A DNA stretch of 59,589 bases from an uncultured Pseudomonadota bacterium (GCA_902798205.1 CADBVV010000006.1:1-59589), one strand, 5' to 3'. Numbered from the stretch's first letter, positions 45,709 through 54,731 are shown. The notes: a model not told the origin generated them from the sequence alone. Numbers and translations: made by a program.

Positions 45709-47796
45709 TTAATCTTCCAAGAAACTGCGCAATTTACGTGCACGTGTCGGATGTTTCAGTTTGTTCAATGCTTTTTGTTCAATCTGACGGATACGTTCAC
45801 GGGTTACGCCGATATATTCACCAACTTCTTCCAAAGTGCTTGTTTTATTAGTGGACATACCAAAACGTTGACGCAAAACAGTTTCTTCTTTTGGATCCAA
45901 TTCAGAAAGGATTTGTGTAACGATTTTACGCAAATTCTTTTGTGCCGCAGATGTAAATGGATTCTTGGCTGTTTCGTCTGCGATAATTTCGATACGCGAA
46001 CTGTCGTCTTCGCTGCCAACTGGTGCTTCCAAAGACATTGGTTTAAGATTTACTTTCATTGCCTTGTGAATCTTGTCTACTGGCAAATAAATAATCTTTG
46101 ATAATTCTTCGGCAGTTGGTTGACGGCCATATTTATGCATAAATTGACGTGATGCACGTTGAATCTTGTGTATATTGTCAATCATATGCACTGGTATACG
46201 AATTGTGCGTGCTTGGTCAGCAATACTGCGCGAAATACCTTGTTGAATCCAGTTTGTTGCATATGTAGAAAATTTATTACCCAAACGATAATCAAATTTA
46301 TCAACAGCCTTCATCAAACCAATGTTTCCATCTTGAACCAGGTCAGAAAAATCAAGACCCAAACCACGATTGCTGGATTTTTTAGCAAATTTAATAACCA
46401 AACGCAAGTTAGCTTCAATCATTTCGCGTTTTGCACGGGCGGCTTCTGCCTGGCCACGACGAACTAATTCTACAACTTTCTTGTATTCAGATGTTGGTTG
46501 ACCCGTTTCTTTTGCTATTGCTGTGATATCTTCTTGGATTTTCAAAACATCAGCCTGATGTTTGGTAGCAAAATTTTGCCATGCAGCGCTTTTATTTCTG
46601 GCCAATTTTTTAACCCAATTACGATTTAATTCATTGCCAGCATATTCTGCCAAGAAATCTTCACGTTTGATTTTGCAAGCCAATGCAAGACGCAACATCT
46701 TCCCTTCCAATCCCATCAACAATTGGTCGCGTTGTGTCAATTTTTCCATAATTTCGGCAATTCTGTCATCGTTAAGGCGGATTTTGCCAACATATTCAAA
46801 CAATTCAACACGTGATTTGTTATATTTCTTTTCCAATGCTTCGTCAGGTTTTGCAGATGTAAGCAAGTTTTCCAAACGTTTGGCCTGCAATTTCTGCATA
46901 CCAGAAAAGACGCGTTTAATTTTAGCGAACAAATCGGTTATCATTGGCATAAGTGCATCTTCCATAACAGGAATTGGCACACCAGAAGAACTGCGTTGCC
47001 CGTCTTCTTTTTTGCCATCTTCATCTTCGTCTAATTCTTCGTCATCATCTTCATCCGAAGATACAGAATCTTCCAAAGCATCCAAATCTTCGTCATTTAA
47101 ATCATCAACCTGGTCAACACCCTTTGATTTAAGTGTATCAGCCAAGGCAGCCAATGATTTTTGTTCGGATTCACTGGAATACATAACTTCCAAATTAACA
47201 ATATGGCGCAATCTTATATCGCCATTTAACAACTGTTGATACCAATCCAACATTGCTTGAATTGTCATAGGGCTTTCGCAAAGACCATAAACCATCAATC
47301 TGGATGCGGCTTCAATACGTTGTGCAATTGCAATTTCACCGGCAGCTGTCAATAATTGAACAGTACCAATTTGTTTAAGGTATGATTGAACTGAATCTTG
47401 GATACCCAAAACCAGATTACCAGTAGAACTGCGTTCCAACTGTTTCGCATAATGTTCATAATCGTCGTCATTAACATCAACCTGTTCCGCATCAGCGTTC
47501 AATAAATCACGGGTTTTATCACGATTATAATTTTCATCGTCTTCTTCGTAATACTTTTCCATATCACGAGCAAATCTATCACCGTCTGTTTCCAAGATTT
47601 CCAATTCCAAATCTTGTTTAAAGAATTCAAGAACTTCGTCTTTTTCTTCGTCTGGAACTTCGTCAGCCTGGATAGCGGCATCAAAATCCATTTGGGACAA
47701 ATAACCAATTTCATTTGCAGACAATGCCAATTCTTTCAAGCTTTCTGGCAATGAATCGATTAATAATCTTGTTGCTTCATCTAGTTTTTTGGCCAT
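45709..47796 (-). CDS. rpoD: RNA polymerase sigma factor RpoD (sigma 70)
   Basis: The housekeeping sigma factor, 695 residues. Region 1.1 and an acidic insertion (SSDEDDDEELDEDEDGKKED) occupy the first half. Region 2 has GLDFSDLVQDGNIGLMKAVD and YATNWIQQGISRSIADQ. Region 3 and region 4 follow, with LEEVGEYIGVTRERIRQIEQ as the -35-binding helix-turn-helix. Start AAAGGTTTTTTT-ATG is weakly spaced but the opening fits the family. trcR lies just upstream. Confidence 0.97.
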   Translation of the reverse strand: MAKKLDEATRLLIDSLPESLKELALSANEIGYLSQMDFDAAIQADEVPDEEKDEVLEFFKQDLELEILETDGDRFARDMEKYYEEDDENYNRDKTRDLLNADAEQVDVNDDDYEHYAKQLERSSTGNLVLGIQDSVQSYLKQIGTVQLLTAAGEIAIAQRIEAASRLMVYGLCESPMTIQAMLDWYQQLLNGDIRLRHIVNLEVMYSSESEQKSLAALADTLKSKGVDQVDDLNDEDLDALEDSVSSDEDDDEELDEDEDGKKEDGQRSSSGVPIPVMEDALMPMITDLFAKIKRVFSGMQKLQAKRLENLLTSAKPDEALEKKYNKSRVELFEYVGKIRLNDDRIAEIMEKLTQRDQLLMGLEGKMLRLALACKIKREDFLAEYAGNELNRNWVKKLARNKSAAWQNFATKHQADVLKIQEDITAIAKETGQPTSEYKKVVELVRRGQAEAARAKREMIEANLRLVIKFAKKSSNRGLGLDFSDLVQDGNIGLMKAVDKFDYRLGNKFSTYATNWIQQGISRSIADQARTIRIPVHMIDNIHKIQRASRQFMHKYGRQPTAEELSKIIYLPVDKIHKAMKVNLKPMSLEAPVGSEDDSSRIEIIADETAKNPFTSAAQKNLRKIVTQILSELDPKEETVLRQRFGMSTNKTSTLEEVGEYIGVTRERIRQIEQKALNKLKHPTRARKLRSFLED

Positions 47797-47837
47797 AAAA
47801 AAACCTTTGATTTATTTGGTGTGAAACATAAAAAAAC

Positions 47838-48368
47838 TTATTTAGATGCTTTGCGTTCTGCCTTTGCAATAGCTTCGTGTAATGCGGATTCAGAAACCAA
47901 GCCCAACACAATCGGACTTTGAATTTGGATTGTCGAATAAGATTTATGTGTTTTTTCACGAATAGATTTTACAGTTGGATTTGTGCTGCGCATAAGGCGT
48001 GCAATTTGCCCATCTGTCAAAGCAGGATAATTCTTTAAAATCCACAAAATACCACCCAAACGGTTTTGACGATGTAATTTTGGTGTATATCCAACGCCTT
48101 TTTTGTTTTGTTTCTTTTGTGCTTCGACAATTTCTTCGCGCAAAGTCAATCTTGCTTCAGGATCAGCTTCACATCTTTCGATATCTTCACGTGTAACCTG
48201 ACCGTTAATAATTGGGTTAAGACCTTGCATTTTATTTGATTCTGCATCGGCAATATTTTTGACTTCTAATTCGTGCAAACCGCAGAATTCACCGATTTGT
48301 TCAAATGTTAATGCAGTGTTTTCAATCAACCAAAGTGCAGTAGATTTAGGCATATATGGATAATTCAT
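47838..48368 (-). CDS. trcR: TrcR-type transcriptional regulator (DUF1013)
   Basis: A 176-residue DUF1013 protein, the family of the Caulobacter cell-cycle regulator TrcR. It shows LPYMPKSTALWLIENTALTF-like opening (NYPYMPKSTALWLIENT), FCGLHELEVKNIAD, RLGGILWILKNYPALTDGQI and IRLMRSTNP-like recognition sequence (ARLMRSTNPTVKSIRE). DUF1013 is largely restricted to alphaproteobacteria. The next gene is rpoD, 41 nt away, so the two are probably one operon. Interlocked palindromes overlap its promoter. Confidence 0.9.
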   Translation of the reverse strand: MNYPYMPKSTALWLIENTALTFEQIGEFCGLHELEVKNIADAESNKMQGLNPIINGQVTREDIERCEADPEARLTLREEIVEAQKKQNKKGVGYTPKLHRQNRLGGILWILKNYPALTDGQIARLMRSTNPTVKSIREKTHKSYSTIQIQSPIVLGLVSESALHEAIAKAERKASK

Positions 48369-48389
48369 GGATTTTTCCTTTTATTAAGA

Positions 48390-48427
48390 CGCGTTTTAAT
48401 ATAGCACAAAACGCGCTATATTCAAGC
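48390..48427 (-). promoter_or_regulatory. trcR promoter with two interlocked perfect palindromes
   Basis: On the minus strand TTGAAT, 16 nt, TATATT forms the promoter. Two perfect 8-bp inverted repeats overlap it: CGCGTTTT-N10-AAAACGCG (48390-48397 with 48408-48415) and AATATAGC-N9-GCTATATT (48398-48405 with 48415-48422). They share one base and are interlocked, so they could be nested operators. Confidence 0.55.
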
Positions 48428-48444
48428 AGTTTTTTTAATATTTT

Positions 48445-49878
48445 TTATAAATTTATATCCCATACAGTACCAGAAGGATTATCTTTCAAAACAATGCCCT
48501 TTTCCAACAGGTCTGCACGGATTTTGTCTGCCACTGCCCAATCTTTATTTTGTTTGGCAACAGCACGTTCATTTATAGATTTTTCAATATCGCTTTCGGT
48601 CAAATTGTGTTCTTGTAATACAGCCTTTTTAGCCTTGGCAATATATTCATCTGGATTATGTTGCAATATATTGAAAACAGCGAATAATTCTTTGATTTTA
48701 TCTGCGATTTTTTGCAAATCATATTCTGTTGTTTTCTTTGTCAATTCTGCGTTTATAAAATTAAACCATCCAAATGCCGCAGCGATAACTTCCAATGTGT
48801 TAAAGTTGTCGTTCATCGCTCTTTCAAATTCAGACACGATTTCTTTGATTTTTTCATCTGTTTTTGCTTCATCCGCACCAGCAAAATCATGGTTTTTCAA
48901 AGATTCGGATACAGAATACATCTTGTAAACATGCTTAAATGATTCTGGTAATAATGCGTCTGTAATATCTATATCGGCAGAATAAGTATTACGCAATAAC
49001 GCGAATCTTATGGTGTCTGCATCATATTTGGCCAAAACATCTTTCAACAATATGCCATTATTCAAAGATTTACTCATCTTTTGACCATTGACCTTTACCA
49101 AACCGCAATGTATCCAATATTTTGCAAATTGTTTGCCGGTTAAAGATTCTGTTTGGGCAATTTCGTTTTCGTGGTGTGGAAACACCAAATCGCGTCCGCC
49201 ACCATGAATATCTATCTGTTCACCCAGATATTTCATATTCATTGCACTGCATTCAATATGCCAACCCGGACGTCCCATACCCCATGGTGATTTCCAAGCA
49301 ATTTCACCAGGTTTTGCAGATTTCCAAAGCGCAAAATCTAAATCGTTTTGTTTGCCAGGTTCCACATCTTTACGGACACCAGTATCATTTTTATCAATTT
49401 GAATATGCGACAATTTACCATATTCTGAAAAACTGTTTAAACGGAAATAAACATCACCAAATTCTGAAACATATGCATGGCCAGAATCTATCAATCTTTG
49501 AACAAATGCAATTATATCATCAATGCATTGTGTGGCGCGCGCCATAATTGTCGGACGTGAATTTCCCAACATATCCATTTCTGCATCAGTCTGCGCCATA
49601 TATTTTTCAGCAAATTCTATCGGATTTTCGCCTGTTTTTGCCGCATTGTTTATAATTTTATCATCCACATCAGTATAATTGCGGACATATTTAACTTCGT
49701 ATCCCAAATATCGCAAATAACGTGTTATAACATCAAAAACCACCGATTGATACGCATGTCCAATATGTGCATCACCAGAAACAGTTATGCCACATGCATA
49801 CATTTTGACAACACCTGGTGTCAAAGTGACAAAATCTTCTTTGGTTCTGGTTAAAACATTATAAACCTTAAGCGACAT
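48445..49878 (-). CDS. cysS: Cysteinyl-tRNA synthetase
   Basis: CysRS charges tRNA-Cys. The 477-residue protein has the class I HIGH motif in GDAHIGHAYQSVVFDV, the zinc ligands (YACGI, WHIECSAM and the HH of FPHHENE) and the KMSKS signature (GQKMSKSLNNG). The ATG at 49878 has AAAGGAAAA just upstream; a TTG eight codons earlier is unlikely. Normal length. trcR lies 76 nt downstream. Confidence 0.97.
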   Translation of the reverse strand: MSLKVYNVLTRTKEDFVTLTPGVVKMYACGITVSGDAHIGHAYQSVVFDVITRYLRYLGYEVKYVRNYTDVDDKIINNAAKTGENPIEFAEKYMAQTDAEMDMLGNSRPTIMARATQCIDDIIAFVQRLIDSGHAYVSEFGDVYFRLNSFSEYGKLSHIQIDKNDTGVRKDVEPGKQNDLDFALWKSAKPGEIAWKSPWGMGRPGWHIECSAMNMKYLGEQIDIHGGGRDLVFPHHENEIAQTESLTGKQFAKYWIHCGLVKVNGQKMSKSLNNGILLKDVLAKYDADTIRFALLRNTYSADIDITDALLPESFKHVYKMYSVSESLKNHDFAGADEAKTDEKIKEIVSEFERAMNDNFNTLEVIAAAFGWFNFINAELTKKTTEYDLQKIADKIKELFAVFNILQHNPDEYIAKAKKAVLQEHNLTESDIEKSINERAVAKQNKDWAVADKIRADLLEKGIVLKDNPSGTVWDINL

Positions 49879-49956
49879 CTTTTTTCCTTTTGTTTTCGAC
49901 AAATAATAATCAATTGATAAAAATATAGCAAATATTATGTAAAAAAAACAATACTT

Positions 49957-50706
49957 TTATAAAGTACGTTGATTTTGTTCGCTGTTAATCTCTTGTAATA
50001 AATCAGATAAAACACCAAAAGACGATAAATTGCCAATTTTCCAACCTTCAAGTATTTTGATAGTGTCTGCAATTTTATCTAATTCTGCATCAGACAAATC
50101 TTTCAGTTTGCGATTTACATCTATGCCTGTTTTTGCATATAAATGTCGTTGATATCTTACTGGATCGTTGTTGTCACAAAAAGGTGCATATTTATGAATT
50201 GCATCATATATTGATAAATTTGAATACGCATCTGTTCTTAGCAATGCTTTCAAAGCAATCATACCATGTTCTTCGGACGGAAAAACCGCAAATCCACCGG
50301 CATCACCAACCGCCCCCATTTTACGAGTAAACGGGCTGGTTCGTATTGCACCAGGATTTTGATTGCGCCATGTACGAGACCCAGACATACGCACAAAGCC
50401 AGATCCATCCGGACGTGTATAACGAACACTGCTGTCTTCATAAGACTTTATAACAAATGCCGTATCAATAAAATCATAGCCCAAATCTTGGTTTAATTTT
50501 GATTTTACATAAAATAAAGCCAGTGTATTTGATGTGGTTTTATTGTCTGTTAACAAAGGTTCTATATAATTTTTATCTGGCAAGTCGGGTTTTGCTGCTT
50601 CACAAACATATTGTTTCTTGCTTTTTTTTAATATGGCAGGTCCCTCCTTTGCGAACAAAGGCATCAAAAACACCAAAAAAAATATCAATTTTTTCTTGCT
50701 ATCCAT
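49957..50706 (-). CDS. Secreted protein with P5/lysozyme-like NPGxIR motif
   Basis: A 249-residue protein with a signal peptide (KKLIFFLVFLMPLFAKEG). The second half has TWRNQNPGAIRTSPF, FAVFPSEEHGMIALKALLR, IYDAIHKYAPFCDNNDPVRY and LYAKTGIDVNRKL. These match the arrangement in phage lysozyme-like structural proteins (P5-type), where RNNNPGN and WAPP..N.T are conserved. A lytic role on peptidoglycan is plausible but not shown. No phage genes surround it. Confidence 0.6.
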   Translation of the reverse strand: MDSKKKLIFFLVFLMPLFAKEGPAILKKSKKQYVCEAAKPDLPDKNYIEPLLTDNKTTSNTLALFYVKSKLNQDLGYDFIDTAFVIKSYEDSSVRYTRPDGSGFVRMSGSRTWRNQNPGAIRTSPFTRKMGAVGDAGGFAVFPSEEHGMIALKALLRTDAYSNLSIYDAIHKYAPFCDNNDPVRYQRHLYAKTGIDVNRKLKDLSDAELDKIADTIKILEGWKIGNLSSFGVLSDLLQEINSEQNQRTL

Positions 50707-50728
50707 AACATTTTACCAAAGACAAGGC

Positions 50729-50757
50729 ATTTTATAGGGCGTTTACCCCTTTGTCAA
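50729..50757 (-). promoter_or_regulatory. Promoter of the 49957 gene (TTGACA-17-TAAAAT)
   Basis: Perfect TTGACA (minus strand, 50757-50752) and TAAAAT (50734-50729) are 17 nt apart. Confidence 0.55.
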
Positions 50758-50788
50758 TATTTTAATCAAAAAAACTGTAAATTCACAC

Positions 50789-50817
50789 TTGCATTTAAAA
50801 AAGTGTTTATATATAAT
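50789..50817 (+). promoter_or_regulatory. Promoter of tRNA-Ser(GCU) (TTGCAT-17-TATAAT)
   Basis: TTGCAT at 50789-50794 and TATAAT at 50812-50817 are 17 nt apart; start near 50824, five bases before the tRNA. Confidence 0.75.
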
Positions 50818-50828
50818 AACACCCATCC

Positions 50829-50917
50829 GGAGCGTTGGCAGAGTGGTAATGCAGCGGATTGCTAATCCGTGACCGTAGTAATGCGGTCCATAGGTTCGAG
50901 TCCTATACGCTCCGCCA
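50829..50917 (+). tRNA. tRNA-Ser (anticodon GCU)
   Basis: Acceptor GGAGCGT/ACGCTCC, anticodon stem GCGGA/TCCGT with loop TTGCTAA, a long variable arm typical of serine, and T-arm ATAGG-TTCGAGT-CCTAT. CCA is encoded. It is followed directly by a terminator and carries no tRNA-linked element, unlike the other two tRNAs here. Confidence 0.96.
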
Positions 50918-50922
50918 GATTT

Positions 50923-50947
50923 AAACCCCATATTTATGGGGTTTTTA
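50923..50947 (+). terminator. Terminator after tRNA-Ser(GCU)
   Basis: AACCCCATA-TT-TATGGGGTT hairpin then a T-run. Confidence 0.88.
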
Positions 50948-50949
50948 TA

Positions 50950-50978
50950 TTGTCCAAATATGTTTTTTATGCTATAAT
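50950..50978 (+). promoter_or_regulatory. Promoter of the 51002 gene (TTGTCC-17-TATAAT)
   Basis: TTGTCC at 50950-50955 and TATAAT at 50973-50978 are 17 nt apart. Start near 50985, with a leader of about 17 nt. Confidence 0.55.
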
Positions 50979-51001
50979 ATAAACCAAAAGTGGTGTTCAA
51001 T

Positions 51002-51469
51002 ATGTATTATAAAATCGTTAAAGAAAATGGCGTTTTTATGCGCACCTTGGCAAAATCTTACAAGCCAGAAGACATCCCAACTGGCGAAGTGTTTGTTGCC
51101 CAAAAATTCAAATCTATAATGGACGTGCAAATAAAAGCCAATGAACCCATGATTCATTTTACAGACAGTGCCTGTGAAACTTTATTGTGGTATGATGTAT
51201 TATCTTTTCGTGGTTCAGAATCTGTATACATATATGAAATAACCCCAATAACAGAAGTGACAAAACAACAATGTGAATCCCCAAAAATATACCAATCTGG
51301 CGCTAACAAAATAGAATTCGGAAGAAAAATAGATAAAAAGACACTATTTAAACTGGCAAAAGAAGAACTGATGACCAACAAAGAAACAATATACGCAACC
51401 TATCCTGACATAGATTGGAATTCTTTATCACAACGTTGGGACCAAGGTCTTACCTGGTGGTATTGGTAA
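51002..51469 (+). CDS. Unknown 155-residue protein
   Basis: A soluble protein without a signal peptide. It starts MYYKIVKENGVFMRTLAK and ends with WDQGLTWWYW, a Trp-rich tail. The middle contains IYEITPITEV and a Lys-rich segment. I cannot assign a family. The frame is open to a GTG at 50990. It is convergent with accDA, with only 10 nt between stops. Confidence 0.72.
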   Translation: MYYKIVKENGVFMRTLAKSYKPEDIPTGEVFVAQKFKSIMDVQIKANEPMIHFTDSACETLLWYDVLSFRGSESVYIYEITPITEVTKQQCESPKIYQSGANKIEFGRKIDKKTLFKLAKEELMTNKETIYATYPDIDWNSLSQRWDQGLTWWYW

Positions 51470-51479
51470 TATCCAGTTT

Positions 51480-53219
51480 TTATATTGCTTTTTCTTCTGG
51501 GGTATGAGCTGGTTGAAATATTTCAACATCGCGCGTCATAGACAAGAATTTTTTTGCACGTAAAGAAATTAATTCTTCAACTGGTATATCTTTCAATTCA
51601 GTTAAAGCATCAGCAACTGATTTTGCCAACATTTCCATTGTTGTTTGCCAATCTTTGTGTGCCCCACCCGCTGGTTCATCAATGATTTTATCAATCACGT
51701 TTAATGAAGCCATATCACGAGCCGTTAATTTCAATGCGGTTGCGGCTTGTGCCTTAAATTTATTATCTTTCCATAAAATACTTGCACAAGATTCAGGTGC
51801 AATCACTGAATAAATCGCGTTTTCCAACATCATAACACGGTCTGCTGTTCCAATTGCGATTGCTCCACCAGACCCACCTTCGCCAACATTGACAGCCACA
51901 TATGGTGTTTTAACACTTAACCCCATGGCTATTGTTGCCGCAACGGCCTGTGATTGGCCACGTTCTTCGGCTGCACCACCAGCAAAAGCACCGGCAGTAT
52001 CAAACAAAGACACTATTGGCAAACCAAATTTTTCAGCCAATTTCATAAGGCGTTGCGCCTTTCTGTAACCTTCTGGGTTGGACATACCAAATCTATGTTG
52101 TTGGCGTGTTTCAATTGTACGGCCTTTTTCTTGTCCCAATACAACCGCAGGTATTCCATACCAATAACCAATACCACCACACATGGCGGCGTCTTCACCA
52201 AAGCATCTGTCCCCGGCAAGATATGTCCATTTATCAACAATGCCGTTTACATAGTCTAAAAAGTGTGGTCTGTTTTCATTACGTGCCAACAAAACCTTGT
52301 CGTATTCTGGTGTTTTTCCCATATCACGAGATTTTTTTGGCGCATCAAATTTAGGTGTCTTAACATCGATGACCTTTGGTTCGGCCGGTTGTTTTGTTAA
52401 CACTGTTAACACACGTTCCAGGGTTTCTTTTAATTTAGAACGTTCAACAACTATATCAACCATACCATGATCATACAAATAATCAGCCGTTTGGAAATTA
52501 GATGGTAATTTTTCGTGTATATTTTGTTCAATAACACGACGACCAGCAAAACCAATTCGTGCACCCTTTTCTGCAATGTGTATATCGCCCAACATTGCAA
52601 ACGAAGCCGTAACACCACCAAATGTAGGGTCGGTCAAAACAACAATATATGGCAATTTGTTTTCATGTAATTTATTAACAGCAACCGTTGTGCGCGCCAT
52701 TTGCATCAAAGACAAAATATTTTCTTGCATACGTGCACCACCACTGCATGTAACAATAATAAATGGTTGTTTCAATTCAATAGCGTGTTCAATGCTTGCA
52801 ATTATAGCATCACCGGCGGCACGTCCCATAGATCCCATCATAAAATCGCCGTTCATTACACAAACTGTTGAATCTATGCCACCTATCTTGCCATCTGCCG
52901 TTGATATAGAATCCTGACTGCCAGCATCTTCGCGTGCTTCTTTTAATCTTTCTTTATATGATATTCTGTCCACAAAATTAAGCGGATCATCACTTACAAT
53001 TGGCAAATCAAATTTCTTCCAATTAATATCGTCAAACAACAAATCAAATCTTTGTTTTGGTGTCATTATAAATGCACGACCACATTTTGGACAAACATAT
53101 TGATTGTTTTTATAATCTTTATAGAAAACCAAACGACCACACGCTTCGCATTTTATCCACATTAATTTGCGAACGCGTTCATATTTATCACGATTGCGAT
53201 TTGTAATTCCAGCTGACAT
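51480..53219 (-). CDS. accDA: Fused acetyl-CoA carboxylase carboxyltransferase, beta-alpha (AccD-AccA)
   Basis: The carboxyltransferase half of acetyl-CoA carboxylase transfers the carboxyl from carboxybiotin to acetyl-CoA. Residues 1-290 are AccD-like, with the zinc finger C24, C27, C43, C46 and SGGARMQENILSLMQM. Residues 320-579 are AccA-like, with GHQKGR-type sequence (LGQEKGRTIETRQQHRFGM), GEGGSGGAIAIG and SVIAPESCASILWK. In most proteobacteria these are two genes; here they are one ORF. The AccA part lacks most of its N-terminal helical segment. Start ATG at 53219, three bases after ihfB. accB and accC are not in the window. Confidence 0.94.
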   Translation of the reverse strand: MSAGITNRNRDKYERVRKLMWIKCEACGRLVFYKDYKNNQYVCPKCGRAFIMTPKQRFDLLFDDINWKKFDLPIVSDDPLNFVDRISYKERLKEAREDAGSQDSISTADGKIGGIDSTVCVMNGDFMMGSMGRAAGDAIIASIEHAIELKQPFIIVTCSGGARMQENILSLMQMARTTVAVNKLHENKLPYIVVLTDPTFGGVTASFAMLGDIHIAEKGARIGFAGRRVIEQNIHEKLPSNFQTADYLYDHGMVDIVVERSKLKETLERVLTVLTKQPAEPKVIDVKTPKFDAPKKSRDMGKTPEYDKVLLARNENRPHFLDYVNGIVDKWTYLAGDRCFGEDAAMCGGIGYWYGIPAVVLGQEKGRTIETRQQHRFGMSNPEGYRKAQRLMKLAEKFGLPIVSLFDTAGAFAGGAAEERGQSQAVAATIAMGLSVKTPYVAVNVGEGGSGGAIAIGTADRVMMLENAIYSVIAPESCASILWKDNKFKAQAATALKLTARDMASLNVIDKIIDEPAGGAHKDWQTTMEMLAKSVADALTELKDIPVEELISLRAKKFLSMTRDVEIFQPAHTPEEKAI

Positions 53220-53222
53220 AAC

Positions 53223-53501
53223 TTATCCATTCATTTTTTTAGTTAATTCACGACTTGGTTTAAACAAAATAGTCTTGTTAGCGTCCAAATGCATCAATTG
53301 ACCCGTGCTTGGGTTATAGCCTGTTTTTGTTGCGCGTTTGCGTGGTTGAAAAGTTCCAAAACCACGGATTTCAATTCTGTCGTCATTTGCCACCGCAGAT
53401 TTCATTTCATCTATCACTGTATCCAATATTGCGGTCGCATCAGAAGCACGCATATGTTTAAATTGCACTTGCAATGTTCTGATAACATCTGAACGTTTCA
53501 T
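53223..53501 (-). CDS. ihfB: IHF beta-like DNA-binding protein
   Basis: A 92-residue HU/IHF-family protein. It has RIEIRGFGTFQPRKR and the arm segment TGYNPSTGQLMHL, with FKPSRELTKKM at the end, most like IHF beta. IHF bends DNA at specific sites with IHF alpha. A GGATG-type site (AAAGGATGATTT) precedes the ATG. It is followed three bases later by accDA. Confidence 0.85.
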   Translation of the reverse strand: MKRSDVIRTLQVQFKHMRASDATAILDTVIDEMKSAVANDDRIEIRGFGTFQPRKRATKTGYNPSTGQLMHLDANKTILFKPSRELTKKMNG

Positions 53502-53612
53502 AATAAATCATCCTTTTATTCTTATACCACTTATTATGATACCATATTTTACAAAAAATAAAGTAAATTATTATACATATACATTTTAAGAAAAGGCTCT
53601 TATACCAAAAAG

Positions 53613-53648
53613 CCCCGAATACAAGTAAAATTCAAATAAAACACGGGG
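53613..53648 (+). promoter_or_regulatory. Hairpin covering the peroxiredoxin ribosome site
   Basis: CCCCG at 53613-53617 can pair with CGGGG at 53644-53648, which is part of the purine-rich site (GGGGG) six bases before the ATG. Pairing would hide the site. Short stem and long loop make this weak. Confidence 0.3.
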
Positions 53649-53654
53649 GCAAAA

Positions 53655-54380
53655 ATGCACGAAGAAAATGATAACAAATGTTCAACAATGGCATTAATTG
53701 GTGATATTGCGCCAACATTTACAGCAAATACAACAAATGGACCAATAAAATTTCCCGAAGATTTTCGTGGTCGTTGGGTGATTTTATTTTCACATCCGAT
53801 GGATTTTACACCTGTTTGCACAACAGAATTTTTATCATTTCAATCAATGATTAATGATTTTCAAGAATTAGATACAGCAATAATCGGGCTTTCTGTGGGT
53901 GCAATATCTTCACATTTGGCATGGTTTCGTTCGATACACGATGAAATAAACTTTAAAGATTGGAAAAATGTGGATATAACATTTCCAGTTATTGCGGACA
54001 TTGATTTACATGTTTCAAAACTGTATGGCATGATACACCCTAATACATCCGAAACAAAAACTGTTCGAACAGTTTTTATTATTGATCCAAACAGTATTAT
54101 ACGAACCATTTTATATTACCCACAAACCACAGGACGTAATATAAAAGAAATAAAAAGAATATTAATAGCACTGCAAACAACTGATGCTTTTAAAGTATCG
54201 ACACCTGCCGATTGGATTCCAGGCGCACCAGTTATAGAACCATCACCACAAAACACAAATGATTTAAAAAAACGCATAAACAACACTAACAAAAACATAG
54301 ATGTTCAATCGTGGTATTTGGCATTTAGGAATTTGCCAGAAAATAAAATATTTAACAGAATAAAAAAGAAAAAATCTTAA
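53655..54380 (+). CDS. Peroxiredoxin, Prx6/1-Cys type
   Basis: Peroxiredoxins reduce peroxides using a peroxidatic Cys. The 241-residue protein has FSHPMDFTPVCTTEF, with Cys55, and TVRTVFIIDPNSIIRTILYYP. No second resolving Cys is visible, which fits the 1-Cys Prx6 type. The C-terminus is basic. It meets atl tail to tail with a four-base overlap. Confidence 0.9.
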   Translation: MHEENDNKCSTMALIGDIAPTFTANTTNGPIKFPEDFRGRWVILFSHPMDFTPVCTTEFLSFQSMINDFQELDTAIIGLSVGAISSHLAWFRSIHDEINFKDWKNVDITFPVIADIDLHVSKLYGMIHPNTSETKTVRTVFIIDPNSIIRTILYYPQTTGRNIKEIKRILIALQTTDAFKVSTPADWIPGAPVIEPSPQNTNDLKKRINNTNKNIDVQSWYLAFRNLPENKIFNRIKKKKS

Positions 54381-54724
54381 AACTTTAACGGCATATCACG
54401 TAAATCTTGTGGTGCAGCCATGCTTTCCGGATGCCAACGATATTTTTCGACATCTATATTTCCATCTTTTGTAAAACCAACACCTTCGGCCTTTAACATA
54501 TCATGTTGTACTTTGGCCCATTGCCCGTCCCATAATCTGCCATCACTGAAAGTAACACGATGCCACGGCAAATTATCTGTTTCACAGGATGCAGACATTG
54601 CAAAACCAACAAAACGTGCCATACGTGGTCGCCCCAACATTTTTGCAATATCACCATAGGTAACAACTGTCCCAACTGGGATCTTTTCAACAATATCATA
54701 AACCTGTTGATTAAAACCTTTCAT
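54377..54724 (-). CDS. atl: Alkyltransferase-like DNA repair protein (Atl)
   Basis: A 115-residue protein of the MGMT DNA-binding fold. It has VYDIVEKIPVGTVVTYGDIA and NLPWHRVTFSDGRL, with Trp in place of the alkyl-accepting Cys of PCHR. That is the hallmark of ATL proteins, which bind O6-alkylguanine and pass it to nucleotide excision repair. The ATG at 54724 is chosen; a perfect TATAAT lies eight bases upstream, so the message is probably leaderless. Confidence 0.9.
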   Translation of the reverse strand: MKGFNQQVYDIVEKIPVGTVVTYGDIAKMLGRPRMARFVGFAMSASCETDNLPWHRVTFSDGRLWDGQWAKVQHDMLKAEGVGFTKDGNIDVEKYRWHPESMAAPQDLRDMPLKF

Positions 54725-54731
54725 GTTTTTG

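Noticed and set aside
46562-47239. 225-codon plus-strand ORF
   Set aside because: It is antisense to rpoD, Ser-rich, without a ribosome site; rpoD explains the region.
49957-50706. Prophage
   Set aside because: A single lysozyme-like gene without phage neighbours does not support one.
50829-50947. Third copy of the tRNA-linked element after tRNA-Ser(GCU)
   Set aside because: The tRNA is followed at once by a terminator; no repeat of its 3' end or core sequence is present.
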